Source: Bacillus nakamurai
GTDB taxonomy: Bacteria > Bacillota > Bacilli > Bacillales > Bacillaceae
NCBI RefSeq assembly: GCF_001584325.1
Contig: NZ_LSAZ01000042.1
Span: 23,524 to 87,523 of the forward strand
Reading direction: 5' to 3'
DNA: 64,000 nucleotides
The first letter of the stretch is position 1, and each line of letters opens with the position of its first letter. This document shows, one piece after another, positions 48,102 through 57,413 of the stretch. The position numbers and the translations under genes were made by a program. The notes beneath the pieces were generated by a model, which was given only the letters and a program-made list of their open reading frames with translations, ran no database searches and was not told the origin of the DNA.

Positions 48102-49259
48102 TTATTGATTGACCGCGGAATGCGCTTCGATCGCTTCTTTCAGTTTGCTGACGGCTGTCGTGATTTCTTCTTTAGATACCGTAAGCGGAGGAAGAAGCCT
48201 GATGACATTCGGGCCGGCCGGAAGCACCAAAAGGCCGCGCACCTGGAGGTCTCCAATGATGCCGGAAACAGGACCTGCGCATTCAATTCCAATTAATAAC
48301 CCTTTTCCGCGTATTTGTTTGACAAAAGGACCTGTCAGCTCACTTTTCAGCTGCGCTTGAAGAAAACGGCCTTTATCCGCCGCCTCTTGGAGAAATTCCG
48401 GCTGAAAAACGGTTTGCAGCGTCGCATTCACCGCCGCCATTGCAAGCTTGTTGCCGCCGAAGGTCGTGCCGTGAGAGCCCGGTGTGAAGGCTTCACCCAG
48501 CTTCTTTTTGCCGATGACGGCTCCAACCGGGAAGCCATTTCCTAAGCCTTTGGCAGCCGTGATAATATCCGGTTTGAGATCGAAATGCTCATAGCCGAAT
48601 GCTTTGCCCGTCCGGCCGATTCCGGTTTGAATTTCGTCTATGATGAGCAGCGCTTGTTTCTCATTGCAAAATGTCTGTACAGCGGCGATGAATTCCGGGT
48701 CTGCAGGATGGACTCCGCCTTCTCCCTGCACCGTTTCAAGCATGACGGCGGCAATATCCTCTTCCTCCGCCAGCGTGCTGAATGCAGACGGATCATTAAA
48801 CGGAAGATAATGAAAGCCTTCGAGCATCGGGCCGAAGCCGGTTTTGATTTTGTCTTGGCCCGTAGCGGCCATTCCCGCATAAGTGCGCCCGTGGAAGGAT
48901 TGATTGAATGTGACGATTTTTGTTTTTCCCGTTGCTTTGCGCGCGAGCTTAATTGCGCCTTCATTAGCTTCCGCCCCGCTGTTGCAAAAGAAAACGAGAT
49001 CGCCCGCGCTGTGCTCAGCAAGCTTCGCCGCAGCTTTTTCCTGAAGGGAATTATCAAACAGGTTGGAAACATGCCATACGATGTCAAGCTGCTCTTTGAC
49101 AGCTTCTGTCACTGCATCATCGCAATGCCCGAGGTTGGAAACGGCGATGCCTTGGATAAAGTCGAGATACGTTTTTCCGTTTTGATCCTCAACGATCGTT
49201 CCTTTCGCTTTTTTAATATCGATAGGCCAGCGGCTGTAGGTTTGAAATAAGCTGCTCAT
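48102..49259 (-). CDS. argD: Acetylornithine aminotransferase ArgD
   Basis: PLP-dependent class III transaminase (385 aa) converting N-acetylglutamate semialdehyde to N-acetylornithine. The PLP aspartate is in LLIIDEIQTGIGRTG and the Schiff-base lysine in DIITAAKGLGNGFPVGA; FFCNSGAEANEGAIKLAR is the phosphate-binding loop. Overlaps argB by 4 bp (ATGA). Confidence 0.96.
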   Translation of the reverse strand: MSSLFQTYSRWPIDIKKAKGTIVEDQNGKTYLDFIQGIAVSNLGHCDDAVTEAVKEQLDIVWHVSNLFDNSLQEKAAAKLAEHSAGDLVFFCNSGAEANEGAIKLARKATGKTKIVTFNQSFHGRTYAGMAATGQDKIKTGFGPMLEGFHYLPFNDPSAFSTLAEEEDIAAVMLETVQGEGGVHPADPEFIAAVQTFCNEKQALLIIDEIQTGIGRTGKAFGYEHFDLKPDIITAAKGLGNGFPVGAVIGKKKLGEAFTPGSHGTTFGGNKLAMAAVNATLQTVFQPEFLQEAADKGRFLQAQLKSELTGPFVKQIRGKGLLIGIECAGPVSGIIGDLQVRGLLVLPAGPNVIRLLPPLTVSKEEITTAVSKLKEAIEAHSAVNQ

Positions 49260-50032
49260 GACACAATCTCCTTTTCTTTGACGATTTTTGTCCCTTGGAA
49301 GATGCCGTCTGTAAAAAATGCCCCTTTTCCGTTTACGATCATGACTTCCGGCACACCTTCGCCCAAAGCAGATATAGCCGATTTCACCTTCGGAATCATG
49401 CCTCCTGAAATCACCCCTTCATCAATGAGTGATTGAACCTCTTGCGGCGTCAGGACATCGAGCAGGTTTTGACCGTTCATAATTCCTTCGACATCCGTGA
49501 CAAATATGAGCTTATCAGCGTTCAGCGCCGCGGCTACGGCTGATGCCGCCACATCTGCGTTCACGTTCAGCGTTTCAAACTCACTTGTCATAGAAAGCGG
49601 AGCGATGACGGGAATGATGCCATCTTTCATTAAAGCTTGAATGATCGCCGGGTCGGTTTTTGTGATCTCGCCCACTTCGCCGTATTTGCCTTGGTCCAGA
49701 TAGGACGCCTGCAGAAGTCCGCCGTCCTTACCCGATATACCCGCGGCTTTTAATCCGTTTTTGGCAAGTTCCGCCACAAAAAATTTATTGACCGTTCCTG
49801 ACAGCACCATTTCTGCGATTTCTAATACAGGTTTGGTGGTTTTCCGCTGGCCTCCGGCAAATTCTGTTTCAATGCTTAATTTTTTCAGCATATTGGTTAT
49901 TTCCGGTCCGCCTCCGTGAACGATGGCAATGCTCCAGCCCGTTTGCATGAGTTCTTTTACATTCTGAAAAAAAGCTGCGGATAACTCGCGGATCACACTT
50001 CCCCCGCATTTAAAAACAATTGTTTTCTTCAT
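49256..50032 (-). CDS. argB: Acetylglutamate kinase ArgB
   Basis: Amino-acid kinase (258 aa) phosphorylating N-acetylglutamate. The N-terminal VFKCGGSVIREL, glycine loop VHGGGPEITNML and nucleotide-binding VSGGMIPKVKSAI motifs are present. The protein lacks the N-terminal helix that confers arginine inhibition in hexameric ArgB enzymes, so feedback control is expected elsewhere in the cyclic pathway or by AhrC. 14 bp after argJ. Confidence 0.95.
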   Translation of the reverse strand: MKKTIVFKCGGSVIRELSAAFFQNVKELMQTGWSIAIVHGGGPEITNMLKKLSIETEFAGGQRKTTKPVLEIAEMVLSGTVNKFFVAELAKNGLKAAGISGKDGGLLQASYLDQGKYGEVGEITKTDPAIIQALMKDGIIPVIAPLSMTSEFETLNVNADVAASAVAAALNADKLIFVTDVEGIMNGQNLLDVLTPQEVQSLIDEGVISGGMIPKVKSAISALGEGVPEVMIVNGKGAFFTDGIFQGTKIVKEKEIVS

Positions 50033-50046
50033 GCCGATCCCCTTTA

Positions 50047-51264
50047 TTACGTGCGATAGCTCGCATTGATTTTGATATAATCATAGGTTAAATCACAGCC
50101 CCATGCCCGGCCGCGCCCGTCGCCTTCATGCAGGCGGACTGCAATTGTAATCTCGTCGCCGGTTAAATATTCCTTCGCGTCTGTTTCTGAAAACGGCTGA
50201 GGTTCGTTGTTTCTGAACAGGCACTGTCCTCCGAGAAACACTTCCACTTGTTCAGCCGTTACACTGGCTGCGCTGTGCCCGATCGCTCCGATAATGCGGC
50301 CCCAGTTGGCGTCGGTGCCGTAAACGGCGGTTTTGACAAGGCTTGAGCCGACGATTTTTTTGGCAATGATGTTTGCTTCCAGATTGTTTTTCGCTCCCTT
50401 GACTCGGGCTTCAATTAATTTTGTCGCCCCTTCGCCGTCTCTTGCAATCTCTTTGGCAAGGTCTTCGCAAGCAAGCGTTAGGCCCTTTTTAAAAACCGGC
50501 CAGTCCGGGTGCTGCTCTGTTAAACGTTCATTTCCCGCACAGCCGTTTGCCATCACTAGCACCATGTCATTCGTCGATGTTTCTCCGTCAACGGTGATTT
50601 GGTTAAAGGAAACGTCTGTGATCTCACGCAGCGCTTTTTGCAGAGACCGTTCTTCCACTGCCGCATCTGTCGTGACAAAACCGAGCATGGTCGCCATGTT
50701 GGGATGGATCATTCCCGAGCCTTTTGCCGCACCGCCGATCGTTATGTTTTGATCCCCGATCATCAGCTCATAACACGTCTGTTTAATGACCGTGTCCGTC
50801 GTCAAAATCGCTTCTTCAAAAGCGCCGGACACCGCAGGCGCGGCGTTCAGAAGCTCAATGCCGCTTTGGATTTTTTTCATATCTAAAAGCTCACCGATGA
50901 CGCCCGTAGATGAAACGGCAACAAGCTCCGGTTCAATGCCGAGCTGCCCGGCGAAGCTTTCCCGCATTTGATAAGCGTCTTGTAAGCCTTGATCTCCCGT
51001 GCAGGCGTTGGCAATCGCACTATTCACGATAACCGCCTGCAGTACCGCTCCTTTTTTGAAGCTGTCTTGCGTCACTTTAAGCGGAGCGGCCTGAAAATGG
51101 CTCTGCGTATAAACTGCGGCGCTTACTGCCGGCGCCTCGCTGATAATCGCGCCGAGATCTTTTTTTGAATAACGCAATCCGCAATGAACGCCCTTTGCTT
51201 CAAATCCTTTTGGCGAGGATACGCCGCCTTTTATTTTCGTTATTTCCTGGCTCAGTTGAATCAT
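50047..51264 (-). CDS. argJ: Bifunctional ornithine acetyltransferase / N-acetylglutamate synthase ArgJ
   Basis: A 405-residue N-terminal-nucleophile enzyme that self-cleaves at the Ala-Thr bond in DGEGATKLIEARV; the new N-terminal Thr is the nucleophile. It recycles the acetyl group from acetylornithine to glutamate and can also use acetyl-CoA. Oxyanion-hole motif STGVIGE is present. Start ATG at 51262-51264 with GGAGAGG. Full length. Confidence 0.96.
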   Translation of the reverse strand: MIQLSQEITKIKGGVSSPKGFEAKGVHCGLRYSKKDLGAIISEAPAVSAAVYTQSHFQAAPLKVTQDSFKKGAVLQAVIVNSAIANACTGDQGLQDAYQMRESFAGQLGIEPELVAVSSTGVIGELLDMKKIQSGIELLNAAPAVSGAFEEAILTTDTVIKQTCYELMIGDQNITIGGAAKGSGMIHPNMATMLGFVTTDAAVEERSLQKALREITDVSFNQITVDGETSTNDMVLVMANGCAGNERLTEQHPDWPVFKKGLTLACEDLAKEIARDGEGATKLIEARVKGAKNNLEANIIAKKIVGSSLVKTAVYGTDANWGRIIGAIGHSAASVTAEQVEVFLGGQCLFRNNEPQPFSETDAKEYLTGDEITIAVRLHEGDGRGRAWGCDLTYDYIKINASYRT

Positions 51265-51285
51265 ATTCAGAATTCCTCTCCTGTT

Positions 51286-52323
51286 CTATGGATAGACTGG
51301 CGTCATCGTAAGCCCTGTTTCTTCCTTCCAGCCATTCATCACATTTAAATTTTGAACCGCCTGGCCTGCGGCGCCTTTCATCAGGTTATCTATGACAGAT
51401 ACGATGGTAACCCGGTTTGTTCTTTCATCAATGGTGACACCGATATCACAAAAATTGCTGCCGTACACTTCTTTTGTCGCCGGATATTCACCCTCCGGCC
51501 TGACTCTTACAAAATATGAATCTTGGTAAAATTCCGAATATAATTCTCTTAATTGTGCGGAAGACATTTCTGACGTTACTTCCGTATAGATCGTCGCCAT
51601 GATGCCTCTTGTCATCGGCGCCAGATGAGCTGAAAAAGTAACAGGCTTCAAATTCGGCTGCCATGCCGTTAATTGCTGCTCAATTTCAGGTGTATGCTGG
51701 TGCTTATTGACCTTATAAATATTGAAATTATCATTCAGCTCAGAGAAGTGGGTGCCCATGGACGCTTTTCGTCCGGCGCCGGAAACGCCTGTTTTCGCAT
51801 CGATAATGACAAATGAATCTTGCAAAAGCTTTTGCTGTGCGAGCGGAGCGAGCCCGAGCAGCACGGCCGTCGGAAAACATCCCGGATTGGCGATCAGCTT
51901 TGCCGTTTGAATCTCTTCTTTTTGAAGCTCGGCTAAGCCATACACCGCATTTTGGATCGTTTCTTTCGGCGCGGCCTTCCGTTTATACCACTTTTCATAC
52001 ACGGCGGGATTTTGAATCCTTAAATCGCCTGAGAGGTCAATGACCGGAATTCCCGCTGCCGCAAGCTGCGGCGACCACTCGCCGGAAACACCGGGAGGCG
52101 CTGCCATGAACATGACATCTATTTCTTCTTGGATCGTTTCTATATGAATGGGCTGGAGTGATTGTTTTGTCAGATTCCTCAAATGCGGATACGAATCAGT
52201 ATATGCATTCCCATCTTCGCTTGATGAATATAATATACAATACTCTGCATAAGGGTGATGATTTAGAATCCTGACAAGCTCGGCGCCTCCGTAACCAGTT
52301 GCGCCTATAATTCCTATTTTCAA
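51286..52323 (-). CDS. argC: N-acetyl-gamma-glutamyl-phosphate reductase ArgC
   Basis: NADPH-dependent reductase (345 aa), first gene of the operon. The N-terminal Rossmann motif [17 protein letters not shown] and catalytic Cys in [16 protein letters not shown] are intact; His in PMTRGIMAT region follows. The start is TTG at 52321-52323, with AAGAAGG in front, giving the B. subtilis length; a GTG three codons upstream (52332) lies inside that binding site. Confidence 0.94.
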   Translation of the reverse strand: MKIGIIGATGYGGAELVRILNHHPYAEYCILYSSSEDGNAYTDSYPHLRNLTKQSLQPIHIETIQEEIDVMFMAAPPGVSGEWSPQLAAAGIPVIDLSGDLRIQNPAVYEKWYKRKAAPKETIQNAVYGLAELQKEEIQTAKLIANPGCFPTAVLLGLAPLAQQKLLQDSFVIIDAKTGVSGAGRKASMGTHFSELNDNFNIYKVNKHQHTPEIEQQLTAWQPNLKPVTFSAHLAPMTRGIMATIYTEVTSEMSSAQLRELYSEFYQDSYFVRVRPEGEYPATKEVYGSNFCDIGVTIDERTNRVTIVSVIDNLMKGAAGQAVQNLNVMNGWKEETGLTMTPVYP

Positions 52324-52359
52324 CGAGTTCACCTTCTTGGTTTCGTGAAATTATTTAAC

Positions 52360-52387
52360 ATTATAACATGAATAAAAATTAATTCAA
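52360..52387 (-). promoter_or_regulatory. argC promoter with overlapping ARG box
   Basis: On the minus strand TTGAAT (52382-52387) and TATAAT (52360-52365) are 16 bp apart. The palindrome TGAATTAATTTTTATTCA (52369-52386) fits the 18-bp ARG box (TGAAT...ATTCA) and covers the -35 and spacer, so AhrC/ArgR with arginine would block initiation. A second weaker box-like ATGAATG stretch lies upstream near 52405-52415. Confidence 0.88.
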
Positions 52388-52435
52388 TTGTATATTTAAT
52401 ATTTTTTCATTCATTTTCCAACTATATTTCCGGTC

Positions 52436-52466
52436 AAAAAAACCCCTCACGGCGGAGGGGTTTTTA
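52436..52466 (-). terminator. Second terminator downstream of yitZ
   Basis: Stem AAAACCCCTCCGCC/..GAGGGGTTTT with T-run on the minus strand; it insulates the arg promoter from yitY-yitZ transcription. Confidence 0.85.
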
Positions 52467-52491
52467 CGAAACGTTTTTCTGCAGCGAAACT

Positions 52492-52523
52492 AAAAAAACA
52501 GGCTGCATCCATCAGCCTGTTTT
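52492..52523 (-). terminator. First yitZ terminator, overlapping the stop codon
   Basis: Stem AAACAGGCTG/CAGCCTGTTT followed by TTTTTTT on the minus strand. The left arm includes the final yitZ codons and the TGA stop at 52512-52514. Confidence 0.85.
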
Positions 52524-53048
52524 CATCATCAGCCCGCTTATAAAAAACAATATCGAGCTGGCATAAAAAATGATATGCACCGTAAAAAAATCAGCGAGAA
52601 AGCCGCCAAGAATGATGGCCGCCGCGGAAAAAACGGCAGTCCAAAAATGGTAGCTCCCGATTTTTCTGCCTCGTTCCCCGCTGTCGGTATAATCGGCGAT
52701 CAAAATCTTTTCGCCGTGTTTTTGCATCGCTCCGAACAGCCCTAACAAAACCTGCACGATGTAGACTTGATACACGCCGGTGATGTGCGGAAACGTAAGC
52801 AGAAGCACCGCCATGCCCCATGAATTGGCCATGAGAAAAAAACGGGATTCGACTTTTGCCGACAGGCGGCCGAGCAGCGGATGGATCAGCGCCCCGCTCA
52901 AGCCGAACAACCCGTACGACAGACCGAACTGAGTGTAGCTGGAACCTATGTTTTTAATAAATAAAATGTAGAAAGGAAAGATCAAACTGCTGGCAAAAAA
53001 GACGCTGCTTTGTGAAAGAATCAGCCATTTTAAATTATTGCGTTTCAT
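52512..53048 (-). CDS. yitZ: YitZ, half-size MFS-like membrane protein
   Basis: A 178-residue protein with about six membrane helices, starting [20 protein letters not shown]. The loop between helices 2 and 3 ([19 protein letters not shown]) matches the MFS motif A region, and [17 protein letters not shown] is a typical inter-helix segment. This is half the usual 12-helix transporter. The last codons form part of a terminator stem, so the short end is not a recent accident. B. subtilis YitZ is similarly short as far as I recall. Overlaps yitY by 4 bp. Confidence 0.8.
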   Translation of the reverse strand: MKRNNLKWLILSQSSVFFASSLIFPFYILFIKNIGSSYTQFGLSYGLFGLSGALIHPLLGRLSAKVESRFFLMANSWGMAVLLLTFPHITGVYQVYIVQVLLGLFGAMQKHGEKILIADYTDSGERGRKIGSYHFWTAVFSAAAIILGGFLADFFTVHIIFYASSILFFISGLMMKTG

Positions 53049-54484
53049 GTTTTGTACCTCTGGTAAAAGTAATTCATAAACAGATCGTCCGGATCATACT
53101 TCCGTTTTTTCTGAAAGAACGTATCGCTTTTCGGATAGGCCCGCTGCATTTGCTCTTTCGTTTGATACAGCATATACGGAAGATAATAGCTGCCGTGATG
53201 CTGCAATGCCGTATCCGTCATTTTTCTGATGATGCGCGCCGTATCTGCCTGATCTTCTTTTGAAAACCCTTCATTGATTAAAAGGACGAGCGAAAACATG
53301 TCACCCTTCGCATATGACAGATCGGCTTTTTCATTCTTTTGCACGTAGCGGATCGTAATGTTCACAAGATTCAGGTCTTCATGTGACAATGTCTGCCGCA
53401 AGTCTTTGATGTATGGTGCAAATTCACGGACGGGCACGAAGTATTCCTGAAGCACGTCGGTGTTGTCCCCGTTTTCATATTCTAAAAATTTGGACTCTGA
53501 CCGCATCACGTTGTTTCTTGTGATTTTCGTGCCGTTTTGACTGAGAAAATAGGATTGCTGCGCAGACCAGAGCCAGTTTCTTCCCCAGTCATACCGGCGG
53601 GACAGACCGAGCGCGAACTTCGTCAGCGCCGGATGTTCGTCCTCTTTCAGTTCATCATATCGGTTTAATTCCTGCTGGTTTTCGGCCAGCGTGTAATTGG
53701 TCACATACATATCATGCAAAAAACCTTTTTCTCCGGTTGCAATCCGGGCCAGATGCATGCGGACTGCAGGGTTGTGCTGAACATTTTGAATGAAATATTG
53801 ACTGTATGTATCGGCGTTCATACGCTTCGTCTGCATTTGATAAAGCTCATCATCAGTCAGTTCAATATCAGCGTCAAGGATGACGCCGAACAGGCCGTAG
53901 CCGCCGATGACGGCAGAAAACAGCTCATCTTTCGGTGTGACGGTGATGACTTTGCCGTCTGCCTGCAAAAGATGAAAGGATTTCACCGTATCAATCAGTG
54001 AGCCGTACCGGATATCCCGTCCGTGCGCGTTGGCGCTCAGTGAACCGCCGACCGTAAAGATGTTTTGCGATTGCATGACCTTTACCGCCAGCCCGTACGG
54101 ATTGACATAGCGCTGAATATCATTCCATGTTGCGCCTGCCTGCACTCTGATGATTTTTTTCTTCTGATCGAGCCCGAGTATTTTGTTATAGCCCGTCATG
54201 TCGAGAACAATTCCGTCCTCATAATAGGTTTGGCCGCCCATCGAATGCTGGGCGCCGGCGATGGAGATTTTCAGATGCTTGCGTTTTGCTTCCTTTATCG
54301 TTTCAATCAGTGTTTCTTTTTCTTTTCCCTTGACCGTCTGCTTAATTTTCACGGGCATCAGCCGGCTGACATCCGTCACGGTGCCGTTTTGCCGCTCTTT
54401 TTCTTTGTGACAAACGGAAAAGGCGAACAGCGCCGTATAAATACAGACGGCACAAAGGGTGAATAGAAGTGTTTTTTTCTTCAT
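53045..54484 (-). CDS. yitY: YitY, FAD-linked oxidase (gulonolactone oxidase-like), exported or membrane-anchored
   Basis: A 479-residue protein with an N-terminal hydrophobic signal or anchor (residues 5-24, [20 protein letters not shown]) and then an FAD_binding_4 (VAO-type) domain. The FAD motifs are [17 protein letters not shown] and [21 protein letters not shown] (His typical of covalent or near-covalent flavin attachment in the family), followed by GGYGLFGVI. The C-terminal ALO-like domain ends [17 protein letters not shown]. Substrate unknown; the anchor suggests action outside the membrane. Confidence 0.83.
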   Translation of the reverse strand: MKKKTLLFTLCAVCIYTALFAFSVCHKEKERQNGTVTDVSRLMPVKIKQTVKGKEKETLIETIKEAKRKHLKISIAGAQHSMGGQTYYEDGIVLDMTGYNKILGLDQKKKIIRVQAGATWNDIQRYVNPYGLAVKVMQSQNIFTVGGSLSANAHGRDIRYGSLIDTVKSFHLLQADGKVITVTPKDELFSAVIGGYGLFGVILDADIELTDDELYQMQTKRMNADTYSQYFIQNVQHNPAVRMHLARIATGEKGFLHDMYVTNYTLAENQQELNRYDELKEDEHPALTKFALGLSRRYDWGRNWLWSAQQSYFLSQNGTKITRNNVMRSESKFLEYENGDNTDVLQEYFVPVREFAPYIKDLRQTLSHEDLNLVNITIRYVQKNEKADLSYAKGDMFSLVLLINEGFSKEDQADTARIIRKMTDTALQHHGSYYLPYMLYQTKEQMQRAYPKSDTFFQKKRKYDPDDLFMNYFYQRYKT

Positions 54485-54559
54485 GGCGTCCTCCCTGAAT
54501 GCAGCCGGTCTATTATACCATGTCTTCGCCCTCTATTTTCCTTTTTATTACGAAAACGC

Positions 54560-54593
54560 AAAAACCCGAAAGATAGAGCATTCGGGTTTTTTT
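54560..54593 (-). terminator. Terminator of the Pmp3-like gene
   Basis: Stem AACCCGAA/TTCGGGTT with T-run on the minus strand, immediately after the stop codon at 54592. Confidence 0.75.
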
Positions 54594-54759
54594 AGCGCCT
54601 TGCCCTTTTTTCCGCACGCCTGTCTGCAACGACAAAGCAGGCATGAATGGCGCCCGGCAGCCAAAAGAAAGCGGTCAGAATCAGGTTTAATACAGCTTGA
54701 AACGGCCGGCCGGAAAACAGTACGGCAAGCGGCGGGCAAATAACGGCTAACAAATACAT
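54592..54759 (-). CDS. Small Pmp3/YqaE-family membrane protein (55 aa)
   Basis: Reads MYLLAVICPPLAVLFSGRPF, then QAVLNLILTAFFWLPGAIHA and a basic tail CFVVADRRAEKRARR. The PPLAVL motif in the first helix and LPGxIHA in the second are the hallmark of the PMP3/UPF0057 family of stress-induced two-helix membrane proteins. Start ATG at 54757-54759, or the in-frame TTG just before it, with GAGGGAG upstream. A terminator follows. Role inferred from family: membrane potential or salt stress. Confidence 0.85.
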   Translation of the reverse strand: MYLLAVICPPLAVLFSGRPFQAVLNLILTAFFWLPGAIHACFVVADRRAEKRARR

Positions 54760-54786
54760 CAACAGCTCTCACTCCCTCTGTATTGT

Positions 54787-54820
54787 AAAAAAAGGCAGCC
54801 TGAAACAGGCTGCCTTTCTT
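54787..54820 (-). terminator. yitW terminator
   Basis: Perfect stem AAAGGCAGCCTG/CAGGCTGCCTTT with AAA loop and T-run on the minus strand. Confidence 0.9.
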
Positions 54821-54821
54821 A

Positions 54822-55130
54822 TTATTGAATGCCTAATGCAATTTTCGCGTAACGGGACATTTTATCCCTTGTCCACGGCGGATTCCAGACGATATGAACT
54901 TCCGTCTCTTTTACATCCGGAATATCGGAGAGAGCTTTTTTTACCTCATCAACGATAACCGGAGCGAGCGGACATCCCATTGATGTCAATGTCATTGTGA
55001 CGTGCGTCAGACCGTCATCATCCATATCAACGTTATAAACAAGGCCGAGATTGACGATATCGACGCCGAGCTCAGGGTCAACAACCTGCTCCAAGGCGCC
55101 CATAATGTTTTCTTTTAATGCTTCCTCCAC
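54822..55130 (-). CDS. yitW: MIP18/DUF59-family iron-sulfur assembly protein YitW
   Basis: A 102-residue protein with the DUF59 motifs VDPELGVDIVNLGLVYNV and the Cys-containing TLTSMGCPLAP loop, ending HIVWNPPWTRDKMS. Homologs (SufT, MIP18, PaaD) act in maturation of Fe-S proteins. Start is GTG at 55128-55130 with AAAGGAG; an ATG nine bases earlier is out of frame. Probably single-gene unit. Confidence 0.9.
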   Translation of the reverse strand: MEEALKENIMGALEQVVDPELGVDIVNLGLVYNVDMDDDGLTHVTMTLTSMGCPLAPVIVDEVKKALSDIPDVKETEVHIVWNPPWTRDKMSRYAKIALGIQ

Positions 55131-55192
55131 GTTCCATCACTCCTTTTTCCTCAGTATAACGTAAAACTTGCTTATCTTAACACCTTTGTGCT

Positions 55193-55960
55193 TTATAAAT
55201 GCTTATCGAACCACGCGACTGTTTCTAAAACAGCGTGTCTCGGAACTTTATGATCAGCCCGTTCGTCTTTTATAAATTGAAGACGCTCAGGCCGTTCGCT
55301 GTAATGCGGTTTGATTGTTTCATAAAAGCCGCGGGTCGGCGCATACGGAACGACTTTGTCTTTCACACCATGCCAAAATAACAGCGGACGATGGCGTAAT
55401 TTTTCAGGCTGCAGGCTGAGATCAAACGTTTTCAGACGCTCAAACAGTTCATCGACTTTCTCCTGGCTGACGTCAATGTCAATTCCCTGCTGCTGAATAT
55501 GCTCGAGCTGCTGCTGAAAAAACGCCGTGTAATTCGGGCTTCCCATCAGACTGACGCCGGCTTTGATCCAATCATATACAGCCATTGCGCCGAATGTCGT
55601 AATGCCTCCCATTGACGTGCCCGCAAGCCCGATCCGCCCATCATCAATAAGGCCTCGTGCCTCAAAATCCTCCTTCAGCACACGGAGCTCGCTGATTTCA
55701 TTTAAGACGATGTCCCAAAAATGGACAGAAAGCTCTTCTGCCGATAATTGTTCAGCGCGCTCACCATGGTAAAGGGCTTCCGGCAGCACCGCCCTGAACC
55801 CTTTTTCAGCAAGCAAGTAGGCAAAATGAAGATTATGCTCCTTGGCGCTTGTAAATCCGTGAATAAAGAAAACGAGAGGGACGGCACGGGCTCGGTTTTC
55901 TTCTTTTACAATATGTAAAAACGGAATGCCGGATACGGATTGATGATCAATTAGAATCAC
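55193..55960 (-). CDS. yitV: Alpha/beta-hydrolase (esterase) YitV
   Basis: A 255-residue esterase-like enzyme. The nucleophile elbow is GLAGTSMGGIT (Ser), the oxyanion region is FFIHGFTSAKEHNLH, the acid lies near WHGVKDKVVPYAP (Asp) and the His near RADHKVPRHA. The start is GTG at 55958-55960 behind AAGGAGGG, which restores the 255-residue length of B. subtilis YitV; the longer in-frame ORF to 56056 is not supported. Substrate unknown. Divergent from yitU. Confidence 0.9.
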   Translation of the reverse strand: MILIDHQSVSGIPFLHIVKEENRARAVPLVFFIHGFTSAKEHNLHFAYLLAEKGFRAVLPEALYHGERAEQLSAEELSVHFWDIVLNEISELRVLKEDFEARGLIDDGRIGLAGTSMGGITTFGAMAVYDWIKAGVSLMGSPNYTAFFQQQLEHIQQQGIDIDVSQEKVDELFERLKTFDLSLQPEKLRHRPLLFWHGVKDKVVPYAPTRGFYETIKPHYSERPERLQFIKDERADHKVPRHAVLETVAWFDKHL

Positions 55961-56080
55961 GATGACTCCCTCCTTAGGATAACCATTATCATAAGTGTAA
56001 CATGTAGACAATAAAGATGGTAAAAAGCTACACTGTACATAAGAGAAAAGCAGCAAAATATATGATTGAAGGAGTTATGT

Positions 56081-56893
56081 ATGGAGACAAAACCTTATAT
56101 CATTGCCCTAGACCTAGACGGAACCTTGTTAAAAGATGATAAAACCATATCCCATGAAACGGCCCGGACGATCCAATTGCTCAAAGAGGCCGGCCATCAT
56201 GTCTGCATCTCGACAGGGCGTCCGTTCCGTTCCAGTTCGATGTATTATGATGAGCTGGAGCTTACAACGCCGATTGTCAATTTTAACGGGGCGTTTGTCC
56301 ATCACCCGAAAGACGACTCATGGGGCCGCTACCACACGTCTTTATCAGTTGACGTGGTTAAACAGCTCGCCGATCTCACCGATGCCTATCAGATACATAA
56401 CGTGCTTGCAGAAGTCATTGATGACGTTTATTTTCATTACCATGATGAGCATTTAATCGAGGCCTTTCATATGAACACGGCGCGTGTCACGTTCGGCGAT
56501 TTGCGAGAAACCGTAAAAGAGGATGTGACGTCCGTATTAATTCACGCAAAGGAAGAGGATGTGGCGGACATACGTGCACATCTATCCGATGTCCACGCCG
56601 AAGTGATCGACCACAGAAGGTGGGCCGCTCCGTGGCATGTGATTGAAATTATTAAGCACGGCATGAATAAAGCGGTCGGTCTGAAGAAAATCAGCGACTA
56701 TTATAAAGTTCCGAGAGAGCGGATCATTGCATTCGGGGATGAGGATAACGATCTGGAAATGCTTCGCTTTGCCGGATGCGGCGTGGCAATGGGAAACGGA
56801 ACGGATGAAGTGAAACAGGCGGCGGACCGCATCACCGACACAAACGAAGCGGACGGAATCGCCCGGTTTTTGAAGGACTATTTTTCTCTGTAG
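56081..56893 (+). CDS. yitU: HAD-superfamily (Cof-type) phosphatase YitU
   Basis: A 270-residue type IIB HAD hydrolase. Motif I is IIALDLDGTLL (nucleophile Asp), motif II STGRPF, and motifs III/IV appear in KAVGLKKISDYY and IIAFGDEDNDLEMLRFAG. In B. subtilis YitU dephosphorylates the riboflavin precursor ARPP with other Cof enzymes. Start ATG at 56081 has GAAGGAG; the in-frame start at 56066 lies before that site. Divergent from yitV across 120 bp. Confidence 0.92.
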   Translation: METKPYIIALDLDGTLLKDDKTISHETARTIQLLKEAGHHVCISTGRPFRSSSMYYDELELTTPIVNFNGAFVHHPKDDSWGRYHTSLSVDVVKQLADLTDAYQIHNVLAEVIDDVYFHYHDEHLIEAFHMNTARVTFGDLRETVKEDVTSVLIHAKEEDVADIRAHLSDVHAEVIDHRRWAAPWHVIEIIKHGMNKAVGLKKISDYYKVPRERIIAFGDEDNDLEMLRFAGCGVAMGNGTDEVKQAADRITDTNEADGIARFLKDYFSL

Positions 56894-56991
56894 GAAGCGA
56901 TATAAATTTTTTCCCACTTATAACCCGCCGCAGCCCGCCCATACTAAAAGAGACGACTCATCTCGTCAAAGTATGGAAGGGGGAAATTGCA

Positions 56992-57141
56992 ATGGGTAAA
57001 CGAAACAAATCAAAACGGTTTATTCAGCAAGGCAAGGACTCTGTCAGCCTACATGACGCAAGATTTCCATATCGGTCTACATTAGCGGATGCGCAGCATG
57101 ACGGCGCGAAAGAAGCAGCTGAAAGACAGGTCGATTATTAA
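56992..57141 (+). CDS. Small basic hypothetical protein (49 aa), candidate spore protein
   Basis: Reads MGKRNKSKRFIQQGKDSVSL, then HDARFPYRSTLADAQHDGAK and EAAERQVDY. Start ATG at 56992 behind GAAGGGGG. The small, basic, Gln/Ala-rich sequence and the CATACTA element (about 56939-56945), which matches sporulation sigma G -10 boxes, suggest a minor spore protein. I do not recognise the family. Its stop overlaps the next gene's ATG by one base (TAATG). Confidence 0.7.
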   Translation: MGKRNKSKRFIQQGKDSVSLHDARFPYRSTLADAQHDGAKEAAERQVDY

Positions 57142-57338
57142 TGAGAAACGAATTGTTCTCTCAAGCAAAATCATTTGTCCAACAGGCTGTCATGATTGCA
57201 AACGGTTTCGAGGACGGCGACCGGCAGAAAGCCGTCTTACGGGCTAAAAATGCCGTATCTTCCGCGTACGCCAATTCGACAGATGCAGAACGTCAGCAGC
57301 TGCACCAATTTCAGGATCAGCTGGAGAAATTGCAATAA
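57141..57338 (+). CDS. DUF3813-like small protein (65 aa)
   Basis: A 65-residue soluble helical protein starting MRNELFSQAKSFVQQAVMIA, with AVLRAKNAVSSAYANSTDAE and a Gln-rich C-terminus. It looks like the DUF3813 family of bacilli. Start ATG overlaps the upstream stop by one base, so both small genes are translationally coupled and likely share one promoter. A terminator follows at once. Function unknown; the pairing with a possible spore protein may be informative. Confidence 0.8.
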   Translation: MRNELFSQAKSFVQQAVMIANGFEDGDRQKAVLRAKNAVSSAYANSTDAERQQLHQFQDQLEKLQ

Positions 57339-57364
57339 CCTGCGGGATTCCGCAGGTTTTTCTT
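57337..57364 (+). terminator. Terminator of the two small genes
   Basis: Stem AACCTGCGG/CCGCAGGTT with a GATT loop and T-run. Confidence 0.85.
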
Positions 57365-57370
57365 TAAAGC

Positions 57371-57411
57371 AAAAAAAACGGCGCTGGTTTTCAACCAGAC
57401 AGCCGCTTTTC
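57371..57411 (-). terminator. ipi terminator
   Basis: On the minus strand a stem AGCGGC..CTGGTT/AACCAG..GCCGTT with GAAA loop and eight T follows the ipi stop. Confidence 0.82.
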
Positions 57412-57413
57412 AT

